Origin: an uncultured Bacilli bacterium
GTDB lineage: Bacteria; Bacillota_I; Bacilli_A; RF39; UBA660
Assembly: GCA_934102255.1 (NCBI GenBank)
Contig: CAKOSN010000006.1
Span: forward strand, 1-64,000
Direction of reading: 5' to 3'
DNA: 64,000 nucleotides
The notes beneath the pieces were generated by a model. It was not told where the DNA came from. It made no database searches and saw only the letters and a list, made by a program, of their open reading frames with translations. Shown here in pieces: positions 8,077-16,812 of this stretch. Position numbers and translations under genes: made by a program. The stretch's first letter is position 1; every line of letters starts with the position of its first letter.

Positions 8077-9027
8077 TTACTTATTTTCTTTTGCGTTTAA
8101 GGTCTGACTAATTACCATTTTCTTTGCTAAAATCCAATCATAATTCTTATTTATAATCTCTGAACGACACCAAGGACACTTAGTAGTATTAGTATTTTCT
8201 AAAGGAGCCCCACAATTTGGACACTTATTTTCTTTCTTATCTAAACCACACTTAAATACCATTAAATAATTGTACCAAACTTTATAATTATCATTACCTC
8301 TAATTACTTTATTATCTTTATCTACTATATAGTCAAAGCACTCTAACTTCATATTAACATACAAACTAACCTCAGACTCATTAATAGTCATACCTTCAAT
8401 ACTGTAATTTAAGAAAGTAAAATCCTTCATGATATTCTTCTCTTGTTTCATAGTCATTGTTTGTAGTTGCATACTATACATGTTATATAACTCATCAGTA
8501 ACTAATTTCTTTATCGTATCAGTATCCGCATTCATCCAAGCAACTTGAATATCTTTATAAATTTTATAAGCCTTTTCTATAAATACTTTCTCATCAAAAT
8601 TAGGTAAAACCTTCTTTAATTCTTCTAAATTATATAAAGGGATATTTTCTAAAGGATTAGTCTGTCTATTAGTAACAACTTTATTTCCCGATTTTTCTTC
8701 ATTAATCATAATGCCTAAAATAATCATAAAGATAAATATAAATCCCAAAGATACTGCAAAAAAGCCAAATAAATTATCCATACCGTTTATAACATAATTA
8801 TATGAGCCGGAACTACTTGAACTAGAGGAACTAGAACTACTCGATGAACCAGAACTCCATGACGACCCAGAAGACCATGAGGAACCAGAATCCCAAGAAG
8901 AACCAGAGTCATATGACCCGTCAAATCCTGAATCAGCTTTCAAACTATAACAAGGAATAAATATACAAACTAATAATAAAATTACTAACCCTAGTTTTTT
9001 TAAATTAAGACTTCTTAACTTTTTCAT
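8077..9027 (-). CDS. Secreted/membrane Tim44-like paralogue with Trp/Ser repeats
   Basis: The start MKKLRSLN is preceded by GGAG at 7 bases; a TTG nine codons upstream is less likely. The signal peptide ends before DSGFDGSYDSG. The linker contains several WSSGSS/WDSGSS units followed by a poly-Ser stretch. Then come a membrane helix (about 90-110), the Tim44-like domain and a zinc ribbon (CPNC...CPWC). The ATGA at 9024-9027 overlaps the stop of the upstream paralogue, showing translational coupling. Confidence 0.82.
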   Translation of the reverse strand: MKKLRSLNLKKLGLVILLLVCIFIPCYSLKADSGFDGSYDSGSSWDSGSSWSSGSSWSSGSSSSSSSSSSSSSGSYNYVINGMDNLFGFFAVSLGFIFIFMIILGIMINEEKSGNKVVTNRQTNPLENIPLYNLEELKKVLPNFDEKVFIEKAYKIYKDIQVAWMNADTDTIKKLVTDELYNMYSMQLQTMTMKQEKNIMKDFTFLNYSIEGMTINESEVSLYVNMKLECFDYIVDKDNKVIRGNDNYKVWYNYLMVFKCGLDKKENKCPNCGAPLENTNTTKCPWCRSEIINKNYDWILAKKMVISQTLNAKENK

Positions 9028-9560
9028 CAAAATCTCCAAGAATCCAAAATCCAATTATAATCATTCAAATCAAAAATACCATGACAATAAGGACAACGAC
9101 CACTTTTATTAACTTCTAAAGTTGCCCCACAATTTGGACATTTCATCATACTTCCTATTTCTTTAGCATTAATTTTCTTAGTAAAAGTTAAATAATTATT
9201 TTGTTCTATTCTTCTATCATTATTTCCCTTTACTATTTTTCCATTCTTATCCATTTGATAATCAAGCGCTCTCGAAATCAAATTGACTTCCAAAACAAGT
9301 TTTTCATCAGTTTTAGAAAACTTAAGTAACTGTGTATCATAAACATTTAATTCATCATACATCTGTGTAAGCTCTCTCTTATTTAAATTATTTACAACAC
9401 CTTCTAGTTGTTCATAAAGATTACTACTTACAAAATGCTTAATATTAATTAAATTTTTTAAAACTATTCCCATTTTTACTTGAACAAATATATTATTTAT
9501 ATAAGTTATAAACCCACTTTCACTAAAATTACTATCATATTGTTTTATTTCTTCTATCAT
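9027..9560 (-). CDS. Cytoplasmic Tim44-like paralogue with zinc ribbon
   Basis: This member keeps the Tim44-like domain and the zinc ribbon (MKCPNCGATLE...CPYC) but has no signal peptide, serine linker or membrane helix. It is the first gene of the array. The ATG start MIEEIKQYD is preferred (AGGTG upstream) over a TTG eight codons earlier. A soluble version at the head of an array of membrane versions suggests an internal partner or regulator, which is inference. Confidence 0.8.
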   Translation of the reverse strand: MIEEIKQYDSNFSESGFITYINNIFVQVKMGIVLKNLINIKHFVSSNLYEQLEGVVNNLNKRELTQMYDELNVYDTQLLKFSKTDEKLVLEVNLISRALDYQMDKNGKIVKGNNDRRIEQNNYLTFTKKINAKEIGSMMKCPNCGATLEVNKSGRCPYCHGIFDLNDYNWILDSWRF

Positions 9561-9934
9561 TTTCACACCTACTCTATACTCCAATTATATAATCTTTTTA
9601 TCTTATTATAAAGAAAAAAATGTTAATTAAGAAAACTTATCTTACATAACTTTAAAATTTATAAAATATTATGGATTTGCATTATAAGAAATGTTCTACT
9701 TTTAATCCTAAAAATTACTTCATTTTACCTTATTAATAATAGCAATTTCTTAAATAGTTATTACAAGTTTGTATTTAAAAAGTAAAACTTATTATATGCC
9801 TCTTAATAATAATACCTTAATAGATGAAATATTACTTTCAAGTTGTCGAAATAAAAACTTTAAAAAGAAGGCTTAACTAAAAAAAGAATACACCCATTAT
9901 AAGCATATTCTTCATATATCTAAAAACTAACAAT
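9561..9934. other. Intergenic region upstream of the Tim44-like array
   Basis: About 370 AT-rich bases without a credible gene. It holds a terminator for the upstream membrane-protein gene at 9881-9912. A possible promoter lies near 9605-9620 (TATAAT on the minus strand), but no convincing -35 box is visible. No repeats or RNA structure beyond the terminator were recognised. Confidence 0.5.
9881..9912 (-). terminator. Rho-independent terminator of the 531-aa membrane protein gene
   Basis: On the minus strand AAGAATA...TATTCTT encloses a loop of about 15 bases and is followed by seven T. It sits about 25 bases past the stop at 9935. Confidence 0.75.
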
Positions 9935-11530
9935 CTATAGTAACGATATAACATATCTTTGATTACGAATTGTAATAATCATCTTAATACTAGAAGCATA
10001 CTTCATATTATAATCAACTTCTAATACCTTATTCTCACTTATATCATTACTAGCCGATTTATCAGTTACACTACTAGTATATGTTTTATCATTATAAACA
10101 TATTCAAAAGTAACAAAGTTATTATAAAAATCATTTTGACCATACATACTATAATTAGTAGAAGTATCATAATTAACATTGCTACTTAAAGCAATTAAAG
10201 TCTTTTTCGTATTACTATTATTAGAAATAGCATTTTTCTTAAGAGCACATTCATTATCTTTATTACAATAATTATATTCATAAGTATAAGTATCACTAAT
10301 ACTATAATCATTTACATAAACAGTAGTATTTTTTAAAGTTGACTTATTTAATGTTATTTCTTCCCCGACAGAATAACTACCATTGTCATTTATCTTATCA
10401 TTTTCTTTAGGTGAGACTTTTAAAGTTTTATAAGTAGGAGTACCTACTCCGTCCACATATTTAACACTATCTAATATTTTTATTGTATAACTATTACTTA
10501 TTTCTTTATCTAAAATACTATAGCATAAAACATATTTATGTGTTTTTCCTACCTCTACTTTATCTTTATAATAAGGTTCTCCTAAATCTTTAAAGTAAGT
10601 AGATTTATCTAATATTGGATATATATAAGTATTTCCTATCTGTAACCAGAAATTATCTGTATCTAGTGCTTGTGGTGTCTTACTTTTATTAGTTACTGAT
10701 AAAACTAAAACTAAATAATGATATTTATCACTTAAATTATTGCCACCGTAATCTAGTTTAGTAAGATAAGAATTTTCTACGGTAATAGCAAAATTACTAT
10801 AAGTAAAAGCTTTATCTACTTTAACATTATTATTTAATTTTACGATTGTACTTACAATAAATATCAAAAGCACTAAAGCTAAAGTTCCACCTAATCCCAT
10901 AAAAACTAATTTATTTTCAATAACATAATATTTCATTTCTCTTAATTTTTTAAAGAAGGTACGTTTTATTTTATAATCCTCTAACTGAACCCCAATTTCT
11001 ATTTCCGCATCATCTTCTTTAGCAATATCAATATCATCACGTAAGTTTGTAAATTCAAAAGTAGTTAAATCAAAGCCAATAAAGTTTAGAAAATAAAATA
11101 TTAAGAATAAAAAGTTTGGATAAAAAGTAAATTTAGCCGTATCACGATATAACAAGGCCGTTTGTGATTCAATAGTATTAAATTCAAAGTTATCTAAAAC
11201 CCCACGATAAACAAAACTAAATACTAGTAAAACCGTAAAAAAGACAGTTGAAACAATATAAGCCTTAGTATCTTTATCTTTACTGCGAAATAAAATAAAA
11301 ATAATAATATTTATTAAAGTAATTACAATTAAAACAATCGGTAATAAAATTCCAATGTAATGAGCAACTAAATCCGATTCAACCGTCTTATACCCACTAG
11401 AAACAAAGTTACCAAAAAATTGCATTATATTAAAGAATTTAAATATAACAAAACCTACTAACAACATTAAAATGACATTAATAATTTTAAAATGCTCAAT
11501 TAAAAACTTAAAAGGTTTTCTAATAATCAT
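9935..11530 (-). CDS. Polytopic membrane protein with exported DUF4352-like domain, 531 aa
   Basis: Four hydrophobic segments lie in the first 150 residues (about 13-33, 50-77, 88-110, 128-150), and a fifth at about 205-228. A large beta-rich region follows, with FAITVENSYLTKLDYGG..YLVLVLSVTNKS, the typical strand pattern of DUF4352-like immunoglobulin-fold domains. It is the last gene of the Tad-like region and may act with it at the cell surface. No catalytic motif is visible. The N-terminal helices are more numerous than in ordinary DUF4352 lipoproteins. Confidence 0.75.
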   Translation of the reverse strand: MIIRKPFKFLIEHFKIINVILMLLVGFVIFKFFNIMQFFGNFVSSGYKTVESDLVAHYIGILLPIVLIVITLINIIIFILFRSKDKDTKAYIVSTVFFTVLLVFSFVYRGVLDNFEFNTIESQTALLYRDTAKFTFYPNFLFLIFYFLNFIGFDLTTFEFTNLRDDIDIAKEDDAEIEIGVQLEDYKIKRTFFKKLREMKYYVIENKLVFMGLGGTLALVLLIFIVSTIVKLNNNVKVDKAFTYSNFAITVENSYLTKLDYGGNNLSDKYHYLVLVLSVTNKSKTPQALDTDNFWLQIGNTYIYPILDKSTYFKDLGEPYYKDKVEVGKTHKYVLCYSILDKEISNSYTIKILDSVKYVDGVGTPTYKTLKVSPKENDKINDNGSYSVGEEITLNKSTLKNTTVYVNDYSISDTYTYEYNYCNKDNECALKKNAISNNSNTKKTLIALSSNVNYDTSTNYSMYGQNDFYNNFVTFEYVYNDKTYTSSVTDKSASNDISENKVLEVDYNMKYASSIKMIITIRNQRYVISLL

Positions 11531-11612
11531 ATAGCCAACTCCTATTCTATATAAAGTATACCATAAAAATAAATTTATTGTTTAAATTTAAAAGACAAAC
11601 CATATATAATCT

Positions 11613-11643
11613 AAAAAAGCCTTACCACTTACGATAAGACTTT
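11613..11643 (-). terminator. Rho-independent terminator after the acidic membrane protein gene
   Basis: On the minus strand AAAGTCTTATC-GTAAGT-GGTAAGGCTTT forms an 11-bp stem with two G-T pairs followed by T residues. It begins right after the stop at 11646. Confidence 0.75.
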
Positions 11644-11645
11644 TA

Positions 11646-12287
11646 CTATTTATTTAAACGATAAGACTCGCCATCCAACTCTTTAAAAGTATACTCCTGT
11701 TTCATCTTTGGAAGTTCCATATCTAAAGGCACTTCTTCTTTAACAGACTCCTCTTTTACTTCATCATGACTTTCTAAAGTTACTGGTTTATTTTCATTAA
11801 CTTCTTCCTTTGGAATATCTTCTTTTTTCGAAAAATCAAAAACATTATTATCTTTTTTATCTTTCAAATTTTGTAAAAAGAATTCTTCAAAATTACTAAT
11901 TTCTTCATCTTTTAAAACCGGAATAGTTTGAGTCGTTTCTTTTATAACATCAACCGATTCCAAAACACCATCAGATACTGGCTTTACTTCTTCATAAGAA
12001 ATACCTTCGTACTTAGGTTTTTCATCCTTCTTCTCTTCTTCCGTATCAAAAGAAACATTTTCAAAACTTACTTTTTCCTCAGTATCCTCATTTACTTCTT
12101 CTTTAAAAGAAACATTATCCTTACTTTCCTTATCCTTAGGTTCTTCTTCTAACTCTAAATTATTCTTCGCATCTTTAAGTGCTAAAACAAGTGTAATAAC
12201 AAATAAAACAACAAAAATTAATATTAAAGCTCCTAAAATAATAGGAAAGTTGCTATTACTATATAAATTATTTATAAATTTTTCCAT
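11646..12287 (-). CDS. Single-pass membrane protein with long acidic cytoplasmic tail, 213 aa
   Basis: One hydrophobic helix (about residues 14-37, FPIILGALILIFVVLFVITL) is followed by about 175 residues rich in Glu, Asp and Lys with repeated EE/KK stretches, probably disordered. It is likely in the same transcript as the Tad-like genes upstream, with its own terminator directly after the stop. A scaffold or regulator of that system would fit the position, but no domain is recognised. Confidence 0.75.
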   Translation of the reverse strand: MEKFINNLYSNSNFPIILGALILIFVVLFVITLVLALKDAKNNLELEEEPKDKESKDNVSFKEEVNEDTEEKVSFENVSFDTEEEKKDEKPKYEGISYEEVKPVSDGVLESVDVIKETTQTIPVLKDEEISNFEEFFLQNLKDKKDNNVFDFSKKEDIPKEEVNENKPVTLESHDEVKEESVKEEVPLDMELPKMKQEYTFKELDGESYRLNK

Positions 12288-12354
12288 ATTAAAACCTTCT
12301 ATTCTTAAATTTAGATTACCATAAATATTTACTTATTGCAATAAATTTTAACCC

Positions 12355-13014
12355 TTAATCTAAATATTTTGGTCCAATTAAAATAATTAATAAAGTTAAA
12401 ATTAAAAATATTACACTAAACAATACTATTTTAACCGGAATAGCACTAATATTCTTCTCTCGCGTAACTTTTTTATCTTCTAAAATCTTATTTAAAATAT
12501 CTTCGGCTACTCTTTTTGTATCATTACTACTTAACATTAAAATATCATCACTAAAAGAATACTCCGGAATAACACTTATTAAATTAGTAACTACATCATT
12601 AAAATTATTATATTTCTTATTTAAATAAACTATTTCTTTTGTCAAATCATTATCTAAATTCTTACTAACCATCTTAAATACTAAGTAAGCATCATTATTC
12701 TGATTTAAACCTAAAAGATATAATTTAATAAAAGTTTCTAAGTCATTTCTAATAACTTGCTCCCTTTTAATAATTCTAGAATTAATTAGAACATCTTCAT
12801 ATAAATAATGAAAAAGAATAGTAAATAAAAAACTTAGAACAATACCATATACGGGAATTAACAAAAGAACAATAAATATAATGAACTCCATTAAAAGACG
12901 AGTAATTAAAAAAGTATCAATATTTATCTTATTATCTATTCCTAATCTTTTAATCTTCTTATTTAAATTAACTAAATATTTCTTAGGATATAAGACTTTA
13001 ACAAAATTATTCAT
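12355..13014 (-). CDS. TadC-like inner-membrane platform protein (T2SSF-type)
   Basis: The protein has hydrophobic pairs at about residues 38-70 and 196-216 around a helical cytoplasmic domain, the usual layout of TadC/GspF platform proteins. It overlaps the end of the TadB-like gene by 8 bases, and the TadA/CpaF homologue is next upstream. The sequence is divergent, so the call rests on topology plus gene order. Its role would be to form the assembly platform for a Tad-type pilus or secretion fibre. Confidence 0.7.
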   Translation of the reverse strand: MNNFVKVLYPKKYLVNLNKKIKRLGIDNKINIDTFLITRLLMEFIIFIVLLLIPVYGIVLSFLFTILFHYLYEDVLINSRIIKREQVIRNDLETFIKLYLLGLNQNNDAYLVFKMVSKNLDNDLTKEIVYLNKKYNNFNDVVTNLISVIPEYSFSDDILMLSSNDTKRVAEDILNKILEDKKVTREKNISAIPVKIVLFSVIFLILTLLIILIGPKYLD

Positions 13015-13996
13015 CTTTAACCTCCAAGATATTCTTAATTATATAAATATAAATACTATATAATGCTATAACGAGTACTACTAAATATAATCCTTTACCA
13101 TTCATTAATCTAGCAAAATAATCTAAATTAATAAACACCCCAAAGATAAATACTAATAAAGGAATTAACAATACAATTAAGAATAAATAATTATAAACAT
13201 CAACAATCTTAAATACATGTTCCCTTTCTTCATAAGCTTTAATATTATCATTAATAATATATTTAAAAGCATCTTCATAACTAATATTAAGAAGACTAGC
13301 TATTTTTAAACTTTGATAAATTGATAATACTTCTTTAATATTACTACGTTTATAAAATTTATAATACGCATCTTCTAAACTAATATTATGTCTTATATCT
13401 TTTAAAATCTTATCTAGTTCATCTGTAATATCACCATCTAAGTTGTGTATAGCATAATTTATAGCATTATCGATGCTCATTTTTTTATTTAAACCATAAT
13501 AGATATACTTAGTACTTATAAATACATCTTTAACTATTCTATTAGTCCTCTTAATATATAAATATTTCCAAAATAAATCAGGTAAAAAGTAACTAGCTAG
13601 GAAAACAACTATAAAGATAAATGGACTAGCTGGTAAAATACTTAAAACAACACCCATTAAACATAAAGATGAGGTAATAATAACTAATAATAGTTTAATT
13701 GTAAAATAATCAACTGGACTAGTTCTATCTCTATTAATTTCTAAAATATATTTATCATATTTAAGCGATAATTTATTGACAAAACCATAGTGACTTAAAC
13801 CACCACTTAAATTATGAATAATCTTAAAGAAACCATTTGTAATATTATTTAAAATCGAAGTATTATCTTTAGGAATATCTAGACTAAACTTACTTATACG
13901 ATGAACTTTTTTTAAAGTATTAGCAAGTCTTAAAAGAAAAATACCTACTAATATTGCTATACAAGCAATAATAATTTGAATTACATAAATTGGCAT
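13007..13996 (-). CDS. TadB-like inner-membrane platform protein
   Basis: There is an N-terminal membrane helix, then a pair at about 95-140, a helical cytoplasmic domain (with TDELDKILKDIRHNISLEDAY at about 188-208), and a C-terminal pair at about 265-322. The segment around DILKDIRHNISLEDA matches the helical T2SSF domain of TadB/GspF families. It starts 2 bases after the CpaF-like gene and overlaps the TadC-like gene. Function would be polymerisation platform together with TadC. Confidence 0.75.
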   Translation of the reverse strand: MPIYVIQIIIACIAILVGIFLLRLANTLKKVHRISKFSLDIPKDNTSILNNITNGFFKIIHNLSGGLSHYGFVNKLSLKYDKYILEINRDRTSPVDYFTIKLLLVIITSSLCLMGVVLSILPASPFIFIVVFLASYFLPDLFWKYLYIKRTNRIVKDVFISTKYIYYGLNKKMSIDNAINYAIHNLDGDITDELDKILKDIRHNISLEDAYYKFYKRSNIKEVLSIYQSLKIASLLNISYEDAFKYIINDNIKAYEEREHVFKIVDVYNYLFLIVLLIPLLVFIFGVFINLDYFARLMNGKGLYLVVLVIALYSIYIYIIKNILEVKDE

Positions 13997-13998
13997 AA

Positions 13999-15201
13999 CT
14001 ACACCTCAAAAATATCATCTAAGGTATCATTACCATTACTTTTTAATTTTTTATATGTATGATTACTTTCTTTTATTAAACTAAAGGTATTATTTTCATA
14101 AACAAAGACATCTTTTAATTTTTGACCTACAACTTCTTTAATACCCGTAACTCTAATTTTAGCATCCATACCCTTTTCCATATAAACTAATATATCAAAA
14201 CCTGTATAAATACTATTTACAACAGTATCTTCCTTCATATCTGGATTTTCTAATAAAACATTAGTAACTAAATTTTCTAAAGTAAACTTACGAATATCAA
14301 AACTAGATATAATTCCTTGTTCTTTATTAACTAATTTTAACAAAGTATTAGCATTTTTATTAGCATATATTAAGTAAGAAGGACTTAAAGCCTCTATAAC
14401 ATTAATATCCGATGTATTAGTACTTACTAATTGATGCGTACTATCTAAATTTTCTTTCAAACCAGCATAAACTATTCTTTCATTAGTAGGAATAAAGTTT
14501 AATAAAGTATTAATTAAAGTTCTCTTACCACTACTCTTATTGCCACAAACTAAAATATTTAATTTAGCCTTAACACAAGCTTCTAAAAATCTTGCCATAT
14601 AAGGAGTAAGCGTTCCTAAACGAATCAATTCTTCAATACTTTCTAAGGTTTTATCAGTCTTACTAATTGTAAGGACTGGACTTGCTACGATAGGTGGTAC
14701 TAAAAGAGTAACTCTAGCATCATCTAAAGTTTTAAAAGAGATATAAGCATCATCTAAAGAAATATTTAAATTATTTTTACGAGCTAAATTAGTAACAGTC
14801 TTAATTATATGTTCATTATTAATAAATGAAATAGAAGGGTCTCTATGATATCCTGTATTAGTTAAAACATAAACCAAACTAGGTGAATTAACAAATATTT
14901 TCTTAACCGAAGTGTCATTCATAACTTCTGTAATTGGACCAATCCCATATATTTCATTGTCAATTAAGTTATATAAATATTGTTTTTCTAAAGTACTAAG
15001 ATTCAAAGATTTAGTATATTCATCTACTTTACTATGAATATCTGGTTCCTTAAGTCCCAGAGAAACTTCATCTATCAAACTAAAAGTTATATCATTCTTA
15101 ATTTTTTCTAAAGTTTCTTTATCTTGAAATATTTCATAATCATTTAATTTTAAAAGATTACTATTTGTTATATTAAAAGCATTAGCTAAAGTTTTACTCA
15201 T
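13999..15201 (-). CDS. CpaF/TadA-like secretion ATPase homologue, apparently degenerate
   Basis: The N-terminal domain (about 1-130), including LYNLIDNEIYGIGPITEVMN, matches CpaF-type ATPases. The P-loop region is LNILVCGNKSSGKRTL (residues 214-229): arginine occupies the Ser/Thr position after Lys226. Further on, the usual Walker B (IVGEVRG) and the His-containing box are replaced by SPSYLIYANKNANTLLK and GIISSFDIRK. The C-terminus retains the DILVYMEK...IRVTGIKEVVG strands typical of the family. The fold is kept but the catalytic residues are not, so it may be a structural or regulatory pseudo-ATPase. It overlaps the MinD-like gene by 8 bases. Confidence 0.8.
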   Translation of the reverse strand: MSKTLANAFNITNSNLLKLNDYEIFQDKETLEKIKNDITFSLIDEVSLGLKEPDIHSKVDEYTKSLNLSTLEKQYLYNLIDNEIYGIGPITEVMNDTSVKKIFVNSPSLVYVLTNTGYHRDPSISFINNEHIIKTVTNLARKNNLNISLDDAYISFKTLDDARVTLLVPPIVASPVLTISKTDKTLESIEELIRLGTLTPYMARFLEACVKAKLNILVCGNKSSGKRTLINTLLNFIPTNERIVYAGLKENLDSTHQLVSTNTSDINVIEALSPSYLIYANKNANTLLKLVNKEQGIISSFDIRKFTLENLVTNVLLENPDMKEDTVVNSIYTGFDILVYMEKGMDAKIRVTGIKEVVGQKLKDVFVYENNTFSLIKESNHTYKKLKSNGNDTLDDIFEV

Positions 15202-15964
15202 CTTTATTACCTCCCATTATATCAGCTGCTAAGTTAAGTAAGGCTGTATAATCATTTTGATAATGTTTAAGAACTTTACTATTTAAGGTAATTATCTTAC
15301 CGTCCATTATTTCTTTTTCCATATCAGTTATATAAAATTCATTAGAAATATGATAATCAATATTAGCTTTAATAATACTTTTTATATCATAAAGACTAAA
15401 GTATTGTTTTAATGGGTTAACACTTTCATTTAAAAGGATACGATATTTATTAATATTTAAATTATCAAATAAAGTTACTAAATTTTTAGTATTTTTTAAA
15501 TCCATTGGACAATTAGTTGTAACTACAATCGCCATATCACAAAAGTCTAGAGCAAAGACATTTATTTCATTTAAAATATGGGTCATATCAATTAGAATAA
15601 CATCGTATATAAATGAAGCTTTTTCTAAAACAATATTAATTAAAGAATTATTAATTTTATTAAAGTCTCTTGGGTCAGTAGAAGCTGGTAATATATCAAT
15701 ATAATCATCATATTTAACTACATAATCATTTAAAGAATCATAAGTATTATGTTCAATATCATATAACATATTACAAATATTCTTTTTATAAGGCGTATTA
15801 AGCATTAAAGCAAGACCACCATTAGTCAAATCTAAATCAATTAGTAAGACTTTTTTATTCATGCTTTCTATTATTCCAGCCAAATTAGCAGTTAAAGTTG
15901 TTTTACCAACTCCGCCCTTACCACTAGTTATACAAACTACTTTTCCTTTACGCAAATTTTTCAT
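15194..15964 (-). CDS. MinD/ParA-like (CpaE-type) ATPase
   Basis: The N-terminus contains the deviant Walker A KGGVGKTT (residues 16-23) and the LIDLDLTNGGL switch at about 41-51. A later strand DVILIDMTHI corresponds to Walker B, with Met in place of the usual third acidic position. The 256-residue length fits the MinD/CpaE group, which positions Tad or flagellar machinery at the membrane. It is the first gene of the Tad-like operon, behind a strong promoter and an AGAGGG ribosome site. The ATPase site looks intact, unlike the CpaF homologue next to it. Confidence 0.85.
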   Translation of the reverse strand: MKNLRKGKVVCITSGKGGVGKTTLTANLAGIIESMNKKVLLIDLDLTNGGLALMLNTPYKKNICNMLYDIEHNTYDSLNDYVVKYDDYIDILPASTDPRDFNKINNSLINIVLEKASFIYDVILIDMTHILNEINVFALDFCDMAIVVTTNCPMDLKNTKNLVTLFDNLNINKYRILLNESVNPLKQYFSLYDIKSIIKANIDYHISNEFYITDMEKEIMDGKIITLNSKVLKHYQNDYTALLNLAADIMGGNKDE

Positions 15965-16000
15965 AAATTAATCCCTCTTTATTATCTATAATCTAAAAAG

Positions 16001-16030
16001 ATTATATCACGACCTTAAATGAATTGTAAA
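16001..16030 (-). promoter_or_regulatory. Promoter of the Tad-like operon
   Basis: Minus strand: TTTACA at 16025-16030 and TATAAT at 16001-16006, separated by 18 bases, with TGA directly before the -10 box (extended -10). It lies about 37 bases upstream of the MinD-like start. Confidence 0.75.
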
Positions 16031-16120
16031 TTAAAAAAGAATAAGATGGTAGTACCTAGATATTACGATATGTATAAATTATTTAGGAATGTATATACTA
16101 CTAATGGACACTAAAAGTAG

Positions 16121-16281
16121 TTGCAAAAGTTAAAAAATATGCTATACTACTTAATGAAAGAACTTGATTGTTCTTAAAATTAAAAAAAGATACATTTGAT
16201 TTGGTTCGTCAGATGTTTCTCAGTCCAAAATTAGTTTTGATTAGAAAAACATCTATTCACAAAGCTGAGTAGATGTTTTTC
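16121..16281 (+). ncRNA. Candidate antitoxin-like small RNA, copy 1, with promoter
   Basis: The promoter is TTGCAA (16121-16126), a 16-base spacer and TGC-TATACT (16143-16148). The transcript would start near 16155 and run about 125 bases to the hairpin ACATCTA...TAGATGT (16249-16276), followed by T5. It converges on the minus-strand 24-residue peptide gene, which would use the same hairpin as a bidirectional terminator. No ORF is evident. The same unit recurs at 16634-16792 (about 85% identical by eye), arguing for function. Confidence 0.72.
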
Positions 16282-16303
16282 GTTACCTTTAAAAGGTAAT
16301 AAG

Positions 16304-16378
16304 TTATTTTCTTCTTATAGAATTTATAACTTCGTCTAAAATGATTAAGATAAGAGCGAATATTACTAGATATTCCAC
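16304..16378 (-). CDS. 24-residue hydrophobic peptide, type I toxin candidate, copy 1 (GTG start)
   Basis: Read from GTG at 16376-16378, with GGAG 7 bases upstream, the frame encodes (M)EYLVIFALILIILDEVI plus a short basic tail. This gives one membrane helix and a charged end, the classic build of Fst/TxpA-like type I toxins. An overlapping ATG frame (MEKKSG...) is hydrophilic and not conserved in the other two copies, whereas this frame is. The peptide would insert in the membrane. It is convergent with a small RNA, as in the par (Fst) locus of pAD1. Confidence 0.7.
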   Translation of the reverse strand: MEYLVIFALILIILDEVINSIRRK

Positions 16379-16540
16379 TTTTTTTCTCCATTCTAGGACC
16401 ACCTCCTCCATTTCTAAAAAGCAAGTTTAAAGATTTGGACTGAGGATAAAACACCTAACTATCAAATGTATCTATCTAATATGGTACCATAAAGACCAGT
16501 ATAAATCTACTTAAAATAGTCAATATATTCATTTTTAACT
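16379..16540 (-). promoter_or_regulatory. Conserved 5' leader of toxin-like mRNA, copy 1
   Basis: Minus-strand leader conserved in three copies. It contains GGTACCAT palindromic sequence near 16480-16490, GATACATTTGA, then TAGGTGTTTT and CTCAGTCCAAA before the GGAGGAGGTGG region. The last three elements also occur in the same order in the plus-strand small RNA, so both transcripts share 5' motifs. TTGACT is present near 16520-16525, but its spacing to TATACT is only 14, so the exact promoter is uncertain. Confidence 0.6.
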
Positions 16541-16633
16541 TAATAATTAAAAAATTATTTTAAGGTTCTCAATATTAAAAATATGCATAGATTATGAAGC
16601 AAAGTATACACTGTTAATGAAAACTAAAAGTAG

Positions 16634-16792
16634 TTGCAAAAGTAAAAAAATATGCTATACTACTTAGTGAAAGAACTTGATTGTTCTTAAAATTTAAAAG
16701 AGATACATTTGACTTGGTTCGTTAGATGTTTCTCAGTCCATTATAGTTTAATGTTTGAAAAACATCTATTCACAAAGCTGAGTAGATGTTTT
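16634..16792 (+). ncRNA. Candidate antitoxin-like small RNA, copy 2, with promoter
   Basis: TTGCAA (16634-16639), a 16-base spacer and TGC-TATACT (16656-16661) form the promoter. The RNA would start near 16668 and end at the hairpin ACATCTA/TAGATGT (16762-16789) with a T-rich tail. Conserved internal blocks are AAGAACTTGATTGTTCTT (a small hairpin), GATACATTTGA and GATGTTTCTCAGTCCA. It faces peptide copy 2. Confidence 0.72.
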
Positions 16793-16812
16793 CGTTTGAC
16801 TTAAAATCAATA

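Noticed and set aside
6882..8905. CRISPR-like or tandem DNA repeat in the serine tracts
   Set aside because: The tracts are in-frame serine codons of mixed type with no spacer structure. No CRISPR array exists in the window.
16257..16454. 65-codon minus-strand frame beginning near the copy 1 leader
   Set aside because: Its internal ATG product (MEKKSG...) is hydrophilic and not conserved in copies 2 and 3, whereas the overlapping GTG frame is. The long frame runs through the leader and is a shadow.
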